A stretch of 64,000 nucleotides of DNA from Archegozetes longisetosus (Eukaryota; Arthropoda; Arachnida; Sarcoptiformes; Trhypochthoniidae), in the NCBI GenBank assembly GCA_018873245.2, contig JAEMBT020000017.1, positions 106,001 to 170,000 of the forward strand, given 5' to 3'. Numbering within the stretch: the first letter of the stretch is position 1; each line of letters begins with the position of its first letter. The position numbers and the translations under genes were made by a program. Below are positions 20,079 to 30,219 of the stretch, one piece after another. Below the pieces are notes generated by a model. The model saw only the letters and a list, made by a program, of their open reading frames with translations, was not told the DNA's origin and ran no database searches.

Positions 20079-23000
20079 TTAGACTGGGTCTACTGAAGGA
20101 TAGGGTGGTGGGGCTAAAAGTTCCCCTTCGCTTAAGGGCATTGGGGATCTGGCACTAACGAATACGTGCTTGAATGCCCACTCCCTTTGCCTTATTACGC
20201 TTCTTAGCTTTTTAACAAGTAGGATTATAAAAACCAAAAGTAAGATAATAGTCAAACTCAAGATATCTTCTGAGTTTTTCCAACCTGTTATTTTGGTCAC
20301 AGGTTCTATTCCTTGTTTGAGCTTAAGTTCGAGTCTTAGTGTTTTACATTCTTTATCCAAGAAGCAAGAGAGGGGTTCATAATGTGATAACTTGTTATTG
20401 TTAGGTAGCTGTAAGGAAATATGAGGAGAATTGACAAACTGTTCGTCCAATTCCCCCTTGAGCCACTTTACTCCTATTGTGTTAATAGTGTTCTTTATCA
20501 TAGTGAGAGAGGCGGCTACAGAAGCCATGTCTAGTTTTTTCCACTCATTAGCTATTGCGGGAGCTGGCATAACATTTGGGAGGTCTTGATTTATATGGGA
20601 GAAGTGTAGATCTCTTTTGATCACTTTTGGTTCTTGGATAAAAAGATTTTTATGAATAGCTTGAACATATGTGGGGGTCTTGCAAAATTCACTGACAGGA
20701 TCGAGGAATGTTTCATTGAACTTGTTGGTACACCAACTAATTTCCAATAAGGTGTAATTTTTATTAGCTAATTGAGAGCAAGGGGAATCAAACTGAAAAT
20801 TCAGAATGATAATATCATCCAAGGGCTTACTTTCACCTAGAGGTGCTATTAGGAATATAATACTGGCCATTAATAACGTATGATTTGGTTTTCTAAATTT
20901 AGTTCGTTTCGTTCCCCTCTTAGAGCTTTTAGGGCTTTCCTGTTCATCTAACTCTGTCAATTCTAATGTTTCTTCGGATTCGGGGTCAGAGCCTGATTCT
21001 GGGTGGGAAGTGCATTTCCAACGTCTTCTAATAAGATAAAATACAATTGCTATCAAAGCAATTAGGCTACCGGATCCATATATGTAATCTAGGGTTCTAA
21101 GAGAAGAATTAGCACTGAACATTTGATTTGGGAGTTGGAATTCGATTCTATCCATTTCTTGCTTGACTTGTTTTGCAAGGGATTCGAAATCAAAGTTATG
21201 AAGGTCTGGCATCAAATGCACATTGATGCGGGTAGAGAGTGCGGCTGTCATATCTATTTCCGATTCTAGCAAGACTTGCTTAGCATCATAATGTAAAGTA
21301 TCTATGCTGAAGGAGGCTGTTGCGGGCAAAGCGAAGACATATGATGGGCACTTTATAGTCCTGTTATAAACTTTGATGTCGAAATTATCACAATATATAT
21401 AATTATTGTCGCCAACGGATTTTATTTGAACTATGTCTTCGATGGTCAATCGATGTTTATTATCACACCTCTCAGCCTTCCAGTATTTTTCGGTTATATT
21501 AGTATGGAGATGGTTTTCACAAGAGTCAAAATTAGAAGCGATAACCAAGTTTTGAACTGTATCTTCAGAGGTAGGTAGAGCTATGACACAGTCAGAGTCT
21601 TTGTCATATATGATGCTCTTAGCACCGGAGTAGTGTATGGGGCATAGAGTGGAACTGTTATCCTTTTTAGAATAGATAATGAAAGGATCGGCTTTCATTA
21701 GAGCAGCATTCCTTCGGGTACTTTTAACATCGAAGACTATTGTCAGCATTTGCTTTTCTTCATTGAGCGAACAGTCTCTGGGTTCGGCATATTTGAGGTC
21801 ACATTCTGGAGCACAGGGTAAGGAAAAATTCATGACATCCAGCAGTTTTTCATCAATCATATTCAACTTCCATCTGTGGGAGATGTCATTTAATTTTTCG
21901 TGCACTAGAGCCAGGCGGGCTGCGAGATTCGAAACGTGTATCATGAACGAAGGAAGGGATTGTTGGAGTATTCTGAGTGAATTTGAAATACCCCTTACTT
22001 GCTCACCAATTCCATCAATCTGATCTTGTAACAAGGATATGATTTTTTTCACTCTCATTTCGTTACCTTCTATTTGCGCTAGTTTTTGGAGCATCTCCTG
22101 CTGTTTGTTTTTGAGAATGTCTATATTTTCCTTATTAACCTTATTTTCCGATATAGCATGCGTTATCAACCCTACTGTCGTAGTAACAGCAATCGCGAAC
22201 ACTGCTATTATCCCTACAGCTAATAATGCGAGCCTTTTTTGTCTCTTCAATGATACTTCCGATATGGTCATGTGATATGGATTTTTACAGAACCTTCGTA
22301 AAGGGTCTACAAAGCTTATTCTAAATTGGTGATCGCACCATTCTTTTAGTTCTTGGTTTTTATATGGGATAAATGTAGGTTCAAGGAATATAAGGCAAGG
22401 GCTTTCATATCGGGTATTGATCATGATGCGGTTTATACCTGCTATTACAGGTTTATCCGATTCACGCCAGATTATAGGGTTGCGCCGTTGTAGGGCCGCT
22501 GAGGCAATACTAATTGAGCATAGACAGGTTAATAAAGACAATGTAATTAAGTCGAATATAGCTCGTGGCTTTCTTGCTCGTTGGGAACGTCTTAATGTTT
22601 CGCGCGGACTGGGTTCATAGCTTGAGGGGTGGTTAGTTTCCTCAACAATAGGACTGCGCTTGGGATCCTCTATCTCGTAATCATATAATTCGGTTGAGGA
22701 CTCTTGTGTTCTATTGTTCATATCTTCGTCACCTGAGGGCATAGTGACAGGACTTTCTGTGGGAGAACTTTCAGAGTTATCTCCCTTATTTTCAATGTCT
22801 TCAAAACGAGAGATAAGCTTGTCTCGGTCGAAGTATGGTTTGAGTCTACTGATGTGTACACAATCGATTAAGACCTTTTTTCCGTTTACAATACCTTCTA
22901 TTTCATAGTTGACCCCATTTGGATAGACTTTTGTTATGGTAAAGACTCCGTGGTATGGATTCAAAAGCTTTTGTGATTTACCTACTATTCTAGTGGGGTA

Positions 23001-23744
23001 GTGCACTAATACCTTATCCCCTTCTTTGTAGGAGACATTTCTATGTCTTTTGTCGTAGAATCTTTTATTTCGGCTCGCTGCTTTTTCCAGATTTGTTCTG
23101 ACTATGCTATGCATAACCTCTAAGCCTTTTTCTAGACTTGTCATATAATTGTCTTCAGTTGGAATTCCAGTTTGCATAACAGGCAGAACTCGGTCGGGAG
23201 GTAAAATAGGCTCCCTTCCATAAAGTAAGCGAAAAGGTGAGAAACCTGTACTAGGATTAATACTAGTGTTATATCCAAAAGTAACCCATTGTAAGCCTTC
23301 GTCCCACAACTCTTGTTTCTTATCGCAATATGCTGCCAGCATATTGATTAGAGTTTGGTTATATTTTTCGGCTAGACCGTTACATTGTGCGTGATAGCTA
23401 GTAGTAGTTACATGTTTAACAGCTAGTCTTTCATAAATCGCTTGGCTGAAACGTGCACGAAATTGCACGCCTCTGTCTGTTAAAAGCATTTTTGGTGCAC
23501 CATATTTGCAGATTATCTCATCGATTATAAAATCGGCTGCTATTTCCTTTGTAGCTGCCTTGATAGCTTTGCAGACAGCCCACTTAGTGAAATAGTCAGT
23601 AGCTACTATAATATACGTATTTCCAGCGCTTGACAGTCTGAACCTGCCTAAAAAGTCACAGCCAACCATATCAAACGGCTGTTCTTTGGTAATAGGGATC
23701 ATAAACCCAGCAGGTGGTAGAAGAGGTTTCTTTTTGACTGGCAT
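20079..23744 (-). CDS. pol-env: Integrase, glycoprotein 1 and glycoprotein 2 in one ORF (element 2)
   Basis: 1221 residues. Integrase core: MVGCDF (Asp), LTDRGVQF (Asp), GLAEKYN (Glu) within about residues 25-125, then the DNA-binding C-terminus and the pol-ending RRSQRARKPR (about 385). Next come a hydrophobic leader (about 395-415), ectodomain 1 with an RQKR cleavage site near 502 followed by a hydrophobic segment, a long coiled coil, paired cysteines, and a membrane segment near 885-905. A second leader (about 952-972) opens ectodomain 2, with SPC, SWC and FCK motifs matching ectodomain 1, and a final membrane segment near 1162-1185. Glycoproteins are presumably made from spliced RNA. The break from gag-pol is in an A run near 23745. 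Confidence 0.9.
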   Translation of the reverse strand: MPVKKKPLLPPAGFMIPITKEQPFDMVGCDFLGRFRLSSAGNTYIIVATDYFTKWAVCKAIKAATKEIAADFIIDEIICKYGAPKMLLTDRGVQFRARFSQAIYERLAVKHVTTTSYHAQCNGLAEKYNQTLINMLAAYCDKKQELWDEGLQWVTFGYNTSINPSTGFSPFRLLYGREPILPPDRVLPVMQTGIPTEDNYMTSLEKGLEVMHSIVRTNLEKAASRNKRFYDKRHRNVSYKEGDKVLVHYPTRIVGKSQKLLNPYHGVFTITKVYPNGVNYEIEGIVNGKKVLIDCVHISRLKPYFDRDKLISRFEDIENKGDNSESSPTESPVTMPSGDEDMNNRTQESSTELYDYEIEDPKRSPIVEETNHPSSYEPSPRETLRRSQRARKPRAIFDLITLSLLTCLCSISIASAALQRRNPIIWRESDKPVIAGINRIMINTRYESPCLIFLEPTFIPYKNQELKEWCDHQFRISFVDPLRRFCKNPYHMTISEVSLKRQKRLALLAVGIIAVFAIAVTTTVGLITHAISENKVNKENIDILKNKQQEMLQKLAQIEGNEMRVKKIISLLQDQIDGIGEQVRGISNSLRILQQSLPSFMIHVSNLAARLALVHEKLNDISHRWKLNMIDEKLLDVMNFSLPCAPECDLKYAEPRDCSLNEEKQMLTIVFDVKSTRRNAALMKADPFIIYSKKDNSSTLCPIHYSGAKSIIYDKDSDCVIALPTSEDTVQNLVIASNFDSCENHLHTNITEKYWKAERCDNKHRLTIEDIVQIKSVGDNNYIYCDNFDIKVYNRTIKCPSYVFALPATASFSIDTLHYDAKQVLLESEIDMTAALSTRINVHLMPDLHNFDFESLAKQVKQEMDRIEFQLPNQMFSANSSLRTLDYIYGSGSLIALIAIVFYLIRRRWKCTSHPESGSDPESEETLELTELDEQESPKSSKRGTKRTKFRKPNHTLLMASIIFLIAPLGESKPLDDIIILNFQFDSPCSQLANKNYTLLEISWCTNKFNETFLDPVSEFCKTPTYVQAIHKNLFIQEPKVIKRDLHFSHINQDLPNVMPAPAIANEWKKLDMASVAASLTMIKNTINTIGVKWLKGELDEQFVNSPHISLQLPNNNKLSHYEPLSCFLDKECKTLRLELKLKQGIEPVTKITGWKNSEDILSLTIILLLVFIILLVKKLRSVIRQREWAFKHVFVSARSPMPLSEGELLAPPPYPSVDPV

Positions 23745-26700
23745 GCGTTGCAGCTCTTAACATACTCTTCTATATCTTTTCTCATTCCAGGCCAATAGAA
23801 CCGGCTCATGATTTTATCGGTAGTCTTATTTATCCCAAGATGTGATCCACTTATAGGGTCATCGTGATATGAGTATAATGTTTCTAATCTTAGCGCTAGT
23901 GGCAAACAAAGGGCGAGTTTGTTTTCATTTCCAATCTTAACCTTTTTGTATAGGATTTCGTCATAAATGACATAGTTGTTAAAAATATATGTATCGATGC
24001 GTCCCATTGAGTTTTTAATCATTCCGTAAATCTTGCTGAAATGGTAGTCGTTCGACTGTAATTCAGGCAAATCCTGATTCAATGATCGCTGGTTACTACT
24101 AGTTATGCTGACAGCGGCAAGACAATGTTTCTCGATGTTATCGTCTAATAATTCAGGATCATGGACAGGATATCTACTCAATGCGTCAGCGTCAACATTC
24201 AATTTGCCGCTTCTATGTCGGATTTCATAGTCGAAGCCCTGTAGGTGTAATGACCATCTGGTAAGTCTATTATTCATTGACTTCTTTTCCGACATCCACT
24301 GCAATGCCATATGGTCAGTAACAATAACAAATTTAGCTCCCAGAAGGTATTGTTGACATTTCACAGTAACCTTTACAATGGCAAGGCATTCAATTTCCGA
24401 TATTGAATAATTCTTTTCAGAATTATGCAACAGCCAACTTTGAAAGCAAAACGGGTGCAATTTGTCGTTAATTTTATGATACAGGACTCCACCGACTCCA
24501 GTCAAAGATCCATCTGTGTGCACTTCTATAGGTAACTTATTGTTAAAGTGTACCAATACGGGTGCTGTACAGATGGCTTTCTTAAGGTCATCGAAAGCCT
24601 TTTGTTGATCGGGTCCCCATACAATAGGTCTGGTTTTCTCTGAAAGAGATTGTTTTCTATTCTGTTTAGAGTTATTCTTATGAATATTGTTCGCGTATGG
24701 GTTGTGTTCCTTTTTCGTGAGACGGGTAAGCGGTTCAGCAATTTTTGCGAAATTTTTGACATGCCTTCTATAAAACCCTGCTAAACCAACAAAAGATCTC
24801 ACATGGCGTAGATTTTCAGGTTTTGGGAATCTCATTATGGCGCTTACCTTTTCAGGATCAGGTTCGACTCCTTTTTCAGATATTTTGAAGCCTAAGAAAT
24901 TTACTTCATCTTGAAAGAAAAAGCATTTCTCAGGTTTTAAGGTCATTCCAGACTTAAGTATTCTTTCGAATACTACACGCAGATGTTCAAAATGGTCATC
25001 GTGGCTCTTACTAAAGATCAAGTCATCATCGAAATAGAGAACAATCATTTTATTTATTAGGCCTTCAAATATTTTATATTGTGTTCTCATGAGCGAGCTT
25101 GGGGCGGTTTTCATACCAAAGCACATTCTTTTCAGACGATATTGCCCGTCTTGTGTAACAAAAGAAACTATATCCCTAAAGGGAGCGGCTATAAGTTTCT
25201 GAAGGAACCCATATTTATAATCTAACAATGATGTTACTTTTGCATCACCTATAGCTTCAATACTGGCCTGAACATCTGGGATGGGGAAAGCATCATCTTT
25301 TATAACCTTGTTTAACTTTCTTAAATCAATACACATTCTTCGTTCCGGTTTACCATTCTTATCTAATGTTTTTTTGTCCACCAGAACTACAGGGAAATCC
25401 CACGCGCTGTTACATTCCTCTATTATGTCCAAGTCAAGCCATTCTTTTACCTGTTTATTTATTTCTTCCCTTAAAGCTGGTCCATACTTGTAAGGAAGGC
25501 ATTTGATAGGTTTTTGGTTTGGTTCAATGAGCTCAATTGTATGCTCATCTATAATACATTTGCCTAAACTCCCTTTATCAGCGAAAATCTTTTCAAACTC
25601 TAATATTAATTTCTCCAGTTTAGTCCTTTCTTCTACCGAGAGTTTAGGATTGATGTTAACAAAACTATCCTTGATTTTTATTCTGCCTATGTCGGTTTCA
25701 TCGGCTTGTGTTCCCTTAATTACCGTCTTTGTTTGCTTACTAGTGGGATCGATTCTAGCAAAATTAACAGAGACATGGTTCTGCTTAGCGATTTCTTTTA
25801 AATATTCTTGTCGGAAGAGGTCAAATCCTTCAATTTCTCTATCTTTTTTCCAACGATAAGCTTCAGAAGTATACCATCTAATGCGGTATTTACAGTCTTC
25901 TGGATTGTGTCCAAAGTCATTGCAATAGTGGCATAAGTCTTCAAACCAGTCGCACAGCAGTAGATCAGGGTAAGAACGTTCGAGATAATCCTTTCTACTG
26001 AAAAACATTGATTGGCCTTCATCAACGTATTCGGTTGGCCCAACGAAGTCTGGTTCTTCAAGTTCAGAGTCTTCATGACTATGAATGTCACTGTCAGAGC
26101 TCTCCATGGTCTTCATAAGGTCATTTTTTGACTCAGAGGGTCTGACATCGTAATTACCAACAATTGTTCCACAGCCTAAGGTTATTCTTTCCGAGTTGCA
26201 GTTAACCATTGGGATGTGTGCTTTACCGTTTTTGAAAGTAACTTTTGACTCTTTTACATATAGTTTATTCTTTGCCATAAACGCTTGGTTAGCTTCCACA
26301 ATAGTGTCGTGTAGTAAGTGTATTCTATCTCTTGCGTCTGTATCTTTAGGGGTGGATAGTAGACTTTGTTTACTATCTACCGCTGGTTCCCAAACAACTG
26401 ACTTATTTTTACAGTCAATCAAGATATTAGCTGACTTGTTAAAGTCGTTTCCGAGAAGGAGATTGAAATCAAAATCCCTAATAACTGCTGGGGTTAGTTT
26501 AGTCTTCTTTTCATGACCTTGATTTCTTAAAACTACTTCTATGTTCACTTGTCCAGCAACCTTAACTGGTAAACCATTCACTGCCCTAATAGGCTTACCT
26601 TCGTATTCATTCAATTCCAGTTCTAATTGTTTGGCCAACTTTAGGTCTATGAGTGATATTTCAGATCCTGAATCAATAAGTGAAACTATTTGTCTACCCT

Positions 26701-27982
26701 TAATGAAAACCTTTTGATATATCAAATCGTCGCTGTCACTATAGCTATCAAAGCTATCTGACTGTGTTGCCATAGCATTAGATCTTCGCGATGCTTCATT
26801 TCTATATTTGCGATAGCGTTCAGGGCAATCACGAACAAAGTGTCCAATTTTTTGACACTCGAAGCACTTTATTTCACCATTAATATTACGGCTGTCATTA
26901 ATTTTTCTAGCCACTTCAAACTCAAATCTTTTTTTAGGATAAAGTGAATTCCTTTTATGTTTCGGACTTTTGCTCAGCTCTCCGCTATCTCTATTGTTAG
27001 CGTTAGATCTATAGCTCAATTGGTGTTCGTTCAATTTTTTGTAAGTCCTGTCTCGCGAGTCTGACCTATATCTATCCCTATCACTGTCGTATGAAGGTTC
27101 ACGTCTGTAATCGCTTCGGTTATAGTATCTATCCCTAGAAGAGTCCCGCGACCGGCTACTAAATCTTTCCCGAGAATCGTCTCGGGAAGCGTTAGCAAAG
27201 CGATCTAGCGAATTGTCTCGCGATCGGTCAACTATGCGGCGACCGTAGCGATCGAACCTTTTGTCTTGGAAGGGACGTCTCCTTTCCCTTCGCAAATCTT
27301 GTAAGTCCTCAAACTTATCGTATAATTGATTCATTTTCTCGGTTAACAACTTAAAACTCTCTTCATAACTTGAAATATTCGGCTGGTTTTGATTATATTC
27401 TATTTCAAGTTTGCCTGCCTTTTTTAATCCCTCCTCTATATTGTGCGCATTTTCTCTCAATTTTTCTATGTTTGGGTTGTCTTTATGCATAATCGTGGCC
27501 TTTATTTGAGGACTCATTCCCTCCACAATATAGCTTAGCATTTCAGGAAAAGGCATTGAAGGGTTCATTTCTACGCATAATAAATGTTTATGCGTTATGT
27601 ATTTTATTACATCTTCTCCAGATTTTTGCTTCCTTGCTATCATTTGTTCCCTTAGATAATTGGTCCTATCTTTGGGGACGTGATATTCAAGGAACGCGTT
27701 CTTCAGTTCAGTCCAATCTTTCGGAGGACTAGCTGATTTTACAACATGCAAGCGGTACCAATTTTTGGCATCCTTAGTCAAAAAATGGCCAAAATTGCGG
27801 AAACGATTAGTATCCGCCCAATTTTTAACTGTGGATAAGTCGCAATACTCATCCATCCATTCGGTCGCATCCCAACTGATGCGGCCATCATATTTATCTA
27901 ACTTAAGGGTTCCTAAAGTACCTAAACCCCCTGTTACTGCATCACTAACAACACGCCGTACATCCTCTAACGAGACCGTCAT
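23699..27982 (-). CDS. gag-pol: Gag-Pol polyprotein (element 2)
   Basis: 1427 residues from ATG 27982. Gag/capsid-like region (about 1-200), an unusual Arg/Ser/Asp-rich region with many RSRD/SRDR repeats (about 240-340), a CCHC knuckle (CFECQKIGHFVRDC), aspartic protease with DSG instead of DTG (SLIDSGSEISLID), a long acidic linker, RT with a YFDD box (VLYFDDDLIFSK), RNase H (TDGS, ECLAIVKV, VTDHMALQW), and the integrase HHCC domain ending CNACQ. Gag and Pol are one frame here, unlike element 1. The frame ends just after the zinc domain, where a single-base shift separates it from the integrase core ORF. Confidence 0.95.
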   Translation of the reverse strand: MTVSLEDVRRVVSDAVTGGLGTLGTLKLDKYDGRISWDATEWMDEYCDLSTVKNWADTNRFRNFGHFLTKDAKNWYRLHVVKSASPPKDWTELKNAFLEYHVPKDRTNYLREQMIARKQKSGEDVIKYITHKHLLCVEMNPSMPFPEMLSYIVEGMSPQIKATIMHKDNPNIEKLRENAHNIEEGLKKAGKLEIEYNQNQPNISSYEESFKLLTEKMNQLYDKFEDLQDLRRERRRPFQDKRFDRYGRRIVDRSRDNSLDRFANASRDDSRERFSSRSRDSSRDRYYNRSDYRREPSYDSDRDRYRSDSRDRTYKKLNEHQLSYRSNANNRDSGELSKSPKHKRNSLYPKKRFEFEVARKINDSRNINGEIKCFECQKIGHFVRDCPERYRKYRNEASRRSNAMATQSDSFDSYSDSDDLIYQKVFIKGRQIVSLIDSGSEISLIDLKLAKQLELELNEYEGKPIRAVNGLPVKVAGQVNIEVVLRNQGHEKKTKLTPAVIRDFDFNLLLGNDFNKSANILIDCKNKSVVWEPAVDSKQSLLSTPKDTDARDRIHLLHDTIVEANQAFMAKNKLYVKESKVTFKNGKAHIPMVNCNSERITLGCGTIVGNYDVRPSESKNDLMKTMESSDSDIHSHEDSELEEPDFVGPTEYVDEGQSMFFSRKDYLERSYPDLLLCDWFEDLCHYCNDFGHNPEDCKYRIRWYTSEAYRWKKDREIEGFDLFRQEYLKEIAKQNHVSVNFARIDPTSKQTKTVIKGTQADETDIGRIKIKDSFVNINPKLSVEERTKLEKLILEFEKIFADKGSLGKCIIDEHTIELIEPNQKPIKCLPYKYGPALREEINKQVKEWLDLDIIEECNSAWDFPVVLVDKKTLDKNGKPERRMCIDLRKLNKVIKDDAFPIPDVQASIEAIGDAKVTSLLDYKYGFLQKLIAAPFRDIVSFVTQDGQYRLKRMCFGMKTAPSSLMRTQYKIFEGLINKMIVLYFDDDLIFSKSHDDHFEHLRVVFERILKSGMTLKPEKCFFFQDEVNFLGFKISEKGVEPDPEKVSAIMRFPKPENLRHVRSFVGLAGFYRRHVKNFAKIAEPLTRLTKKEHNPYANNIHKNNSKQNRKQSLSEKTRPIVWGPDQQKAFDDLKKAICTAPVLVHFNNKLPIEVHTDGSLTGVGGVLYHKINDKLHPFCFQSWLLHNSEKNYSISEIECLAIVKVTVKCQQYLLGAKFVIVTDHMALQWMSEKKSMNNRLTRWSLHLQGFDYEIRHRSGKLNVDADALSRYPVHDPELLDDNIEKHCLAAVSITSSNQRSLNQDLPELQSNDYHFSKIYGMIKNSMGRIDTYIFNNYVIYDEILYKKVKIGNENKLALCLPLALRLETLYSYHDDPISGSHLGINKTTDKIMSRFYWPGMRKDIEEYVKSCNACQSKRNLFYHLLGL

Positions 27983-28143
27983 TTCCCCTATAACTCCCGA
28001 GAGGCTTCCCGAATCTAGCGCGGGTTTGAGTCTCTGTTTCCGGGTAGAGGTTAGTCTGCTCTTTCTTATTTTGTTTCGAGAACACTACCTCAACTTAAAC
28101 TAAATTAACAAGTAAGCGCACGCTAACTAAAATGAGTTCTTAC

Positions 28144-28431
28144 CTTTACGCTCTGTGAAGAGGCACACTTTAATTGCGTTGACCACGATCCGACAACACT
28201 ACCATCAACCACCACAACACTGGAGTCGCGACGAACAGATCCAGTTATCACTGTTGCTAACGGCACCAGAGTTTCAATCGGTTGAATACTACTTTCGTTT
28301 TTTGCTCCAACAAAAAACAAACGACCTAACTTCTTATGAACAACTCTCGACTGCGACAGACAGTTTCTCCCTTTTACTGCTTCGACCAGCACAAGAGTTG
28401 AGAAGAAAATGAAAGTGACCAAGCTATTCAC
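28144..28431 (-). CDS. Leader exon ORF with signal-like N-terminus and splice donor (element 2)
   Basis: Ten bases after the primer site an ATG (28431) opens a frame of about 96 residues before a consensus donor, AAAG|GTAAGA (28144/28143); the unspliced frame stops at 28123. The first 20 residues are strongly hydrophobic (TFIFFSTLVLVEA), like a signal peptide. Placed upstream of gag, this exon could be joined by splicing to the glycoprotein region to make the envelope mRNA and supply its start codon. The acceptor was not fixed; a pyrimidine-rich stretch before TTAG and CAG at about 22495-22545 on this strand is a candidate. Coding function is inferred. Confidence 0.5.
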
Positions 28432-28440
28432 TTTAATCTC

Positions 28441-28453
28441 GGTGGGACCTCCA
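28441..28453 (-). promoter_or_regulatory. Primer binding site of element 2, tRNA-Gln type
   Basis: In sense TGGAGGTCCCACCGAGAT begins four bases after the LTR. It is complementary to the 3' end of metazoan tRNA-Gln, as recalled from its conserved T arm and acceptor end. Confidence 0.7.
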
Positions 28454-28457
28454 AATT

Positions 28458-28664
28458 TGCAATATAAAATGAATGTCTCCTCACAGAGTATAAGTTCTGA
28501 GTACTTTATTAGTTAAAGTTACTAAATACACTTATGGGTAAGGACTGACTTGTTCCTTGGAGGGCTTTGCATTTTAAAGGTTTTACTATGTTGGGTGGAC
28601 TTTAGGGGGAAGGTCGTGCGTTTGAGTTAGCCTAACTATAAGGAGGTGTTTAAATTTTCTTGCA
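28458..28664 (-). repeat. 5' LTR of gypsy element 2
   Basis: 207 bp, identical by eye to 16399-16605; outer flank is the target duplication atat at 28665-28668. Confidence 0.95.
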
Positions 28665-28668
28665 ATAT

Positions 28669-29231
28669 ATATATATAGATTCCACTATAATTTAGTAATG
28701 TTATTTCCATTAAATTAATTTATTCAACGTTAATATTCAGTCAGATAGTCTTAAATTTATAATGTAATTTCTCAAAACTTGATCGTCTATGTAAATAATA
28801 ATAAAGTTAACATTACTCTTAAATGAAAGAGATAAGAATTTGAGTATTAATATTGTTTTTAAGTTAATTATATATTTAATTAGTAAGTTATATTTACTTA
28901 TTTACCATTATTAGATAATTTGGTTTTATCTCGGGTAAATCCAAAAATTTGCTTCTCAATATTCACCATAATTTTTTCAATATTTGGGTTAAAATAAGAG
29001 AAAAAGTTATATAATCTTTCAAAATCATTCTTCGTAACGGTTATACTACTTAGCAAATATTACAATTATTTTAATAGGTTTTAGTGCAAACGATATCGTT
29101 AGTATACGCTTTTCAGGTAGTATTTCGGCTGTGCAACAGCGGAAATCCCTGTCTTGAAAAAACCTTAAATGCGCTGATATAAAAACTCCAAAAACTTTTA
29201 ATGACTTTTAAGTAAGTAATAAAGTAACACA
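28669..29231. other. AT-rich non-coding sequence
   Basis: AT-rich DNA without credible ORF, RNA gene or repeat. Confidence 0.5.
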
Positions 29232-29950
29232 AGTGTAAATTTTGGGTAATAAGGACTCCATGCAGGCATATACTTTTGATGATTAATTCTAATAGTACTT
29301 GATGTGAGGAGTCGAATGATATATTACAACCCATATTTCGTCCATAAATTACGTGTAAAAATCAATTTTTTAAGAATCCAAGCTAATGGGTCTAAAGGGG
29401 TTCCCAACCTCCACTTCCAAATGTTATACATCATTGGATTCAGTTCGTCAAACTGAACATTTTGATACCACACTTGACCACTTGCAACTCGAACCTGACC
29501 ACATCTGGCGATCCAGATCTAATAACCTCGTAAATGGGTAAATCTAGCTTTACCAAGTTGTAACCCAAGCCAAACATGATTTAAACTAAGATATAATAAG
29601 TTAGGTCGCTTCGTGACCTAACTTGTTCTCCTAATTTAAATCAGGCTTGCTGGGTTGCGGCTCGAGAAATCCAGGTTTATCCATTACGAGGTACTAAACC
29701 AAATAAAGATGGGTATATCAAATGCTCAGTTCGAAATCCTGAATCCAATGATATATCACTTGAAAGGGTCAGCCACTCCTGTCGGGAGTTGATCAGAGGT
29801 GATCAGATTCAGATCAAATTAATTTTTTGACGTAATTTATGGACGAAATATTTCATGCAATATATCATTCAATTCCCAACACTGAGTACTATTAGGGTCA
29901 ATTATCAAAAGTATGTGCCCGTGTAGAGTCCCATCTACCAAATTTTGCTG
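29232..29950. mobile_element. Large fold-back (palindromic) element
   Basis: The two halves are reverse complements over about 720 bp: TATTTCGTCCATAAATTACG (left, about 29333) pairs with CGTAATTTATGGACGAAATA (right, about 29832). Inner blocks such as ATTGGATTCAG/CTGAATCCAAT and CTCGTAAATGG/CCATTACGAG also pair. The centre is the hairpin TTAGGTCGC-TTCG-TGACCTAA near 29601-29622. No transposase is encoded. The outer ends are approximate and no target duplication was fixed. Confidence 0.8.
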
Positions 29951-30047
29951 CTAAACTAAAATATATTAGTAGTGATAGCTCAAGAAGCGCGCCTAAGAAG
30001 TTAAACAGTAAAGTTATCTAAAGAGATTTTTTATACTCTTAAAGAGA

Positions 30048-30219
30048 GTTATTTTTAAGCTTGAATAACTTTGGTTCTTAAATTTTGGAAAGCAGCATAG
30101 GAGATCTTGCAGCAGATATTTGTTTTGGACTAATTCATCTACAATACGATTCAAGTATAAAATAATTTTGTCATTTACCAAAATTTGAGAACCAAAGTTA
30201 TACAAAATTAAAAATAACT
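30048..30219. mobile_element. Short MITE-like inverted repeat
   Basis: About 42-bp inverted ends: AACTTTGGTTCTTAAATTTTGG on the left against CCAAAATTTGAGAACCAAAG on the right, around a loop of about 90 bp. It has no coding content; the small ORF across it is an artefact. Confidence 0.65.

Larger units (their letters stand above)
16399..28664 (-). mobile_element. Gypsy element 2 with antisense gene
   Basis: A 12.3-kb Ty3/gypsy retroelement on the minus strand with identical 207-bp LTRs (TGCAAGAAAA...TATTGCA in sense) and the target duplication atat (16395-16398, 28665-28668). Sense order from 28664 down: LTR, primer site, leader ORF, gag-pol, integrase plus two glycoproteins, 3.5-kb region with tandem repeats and a plus-strand three-exon gene, LTR. 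Only one frame break (near 23745) interrupts 8 kb of coding sequence, so the element is very young. Confidence 0.95.

Noticed and set aside
20170-22908. Several plus-strand ORFs of 64-114 codons
   Set aside because: Shadows of the intact minus-strand integrase-glycoprotein ORF.
29113-29334. Minus-strand ORF at the edge of the fold-back element
   Set aside because: Partly made of the inverted repeat arm; no protein-like features.
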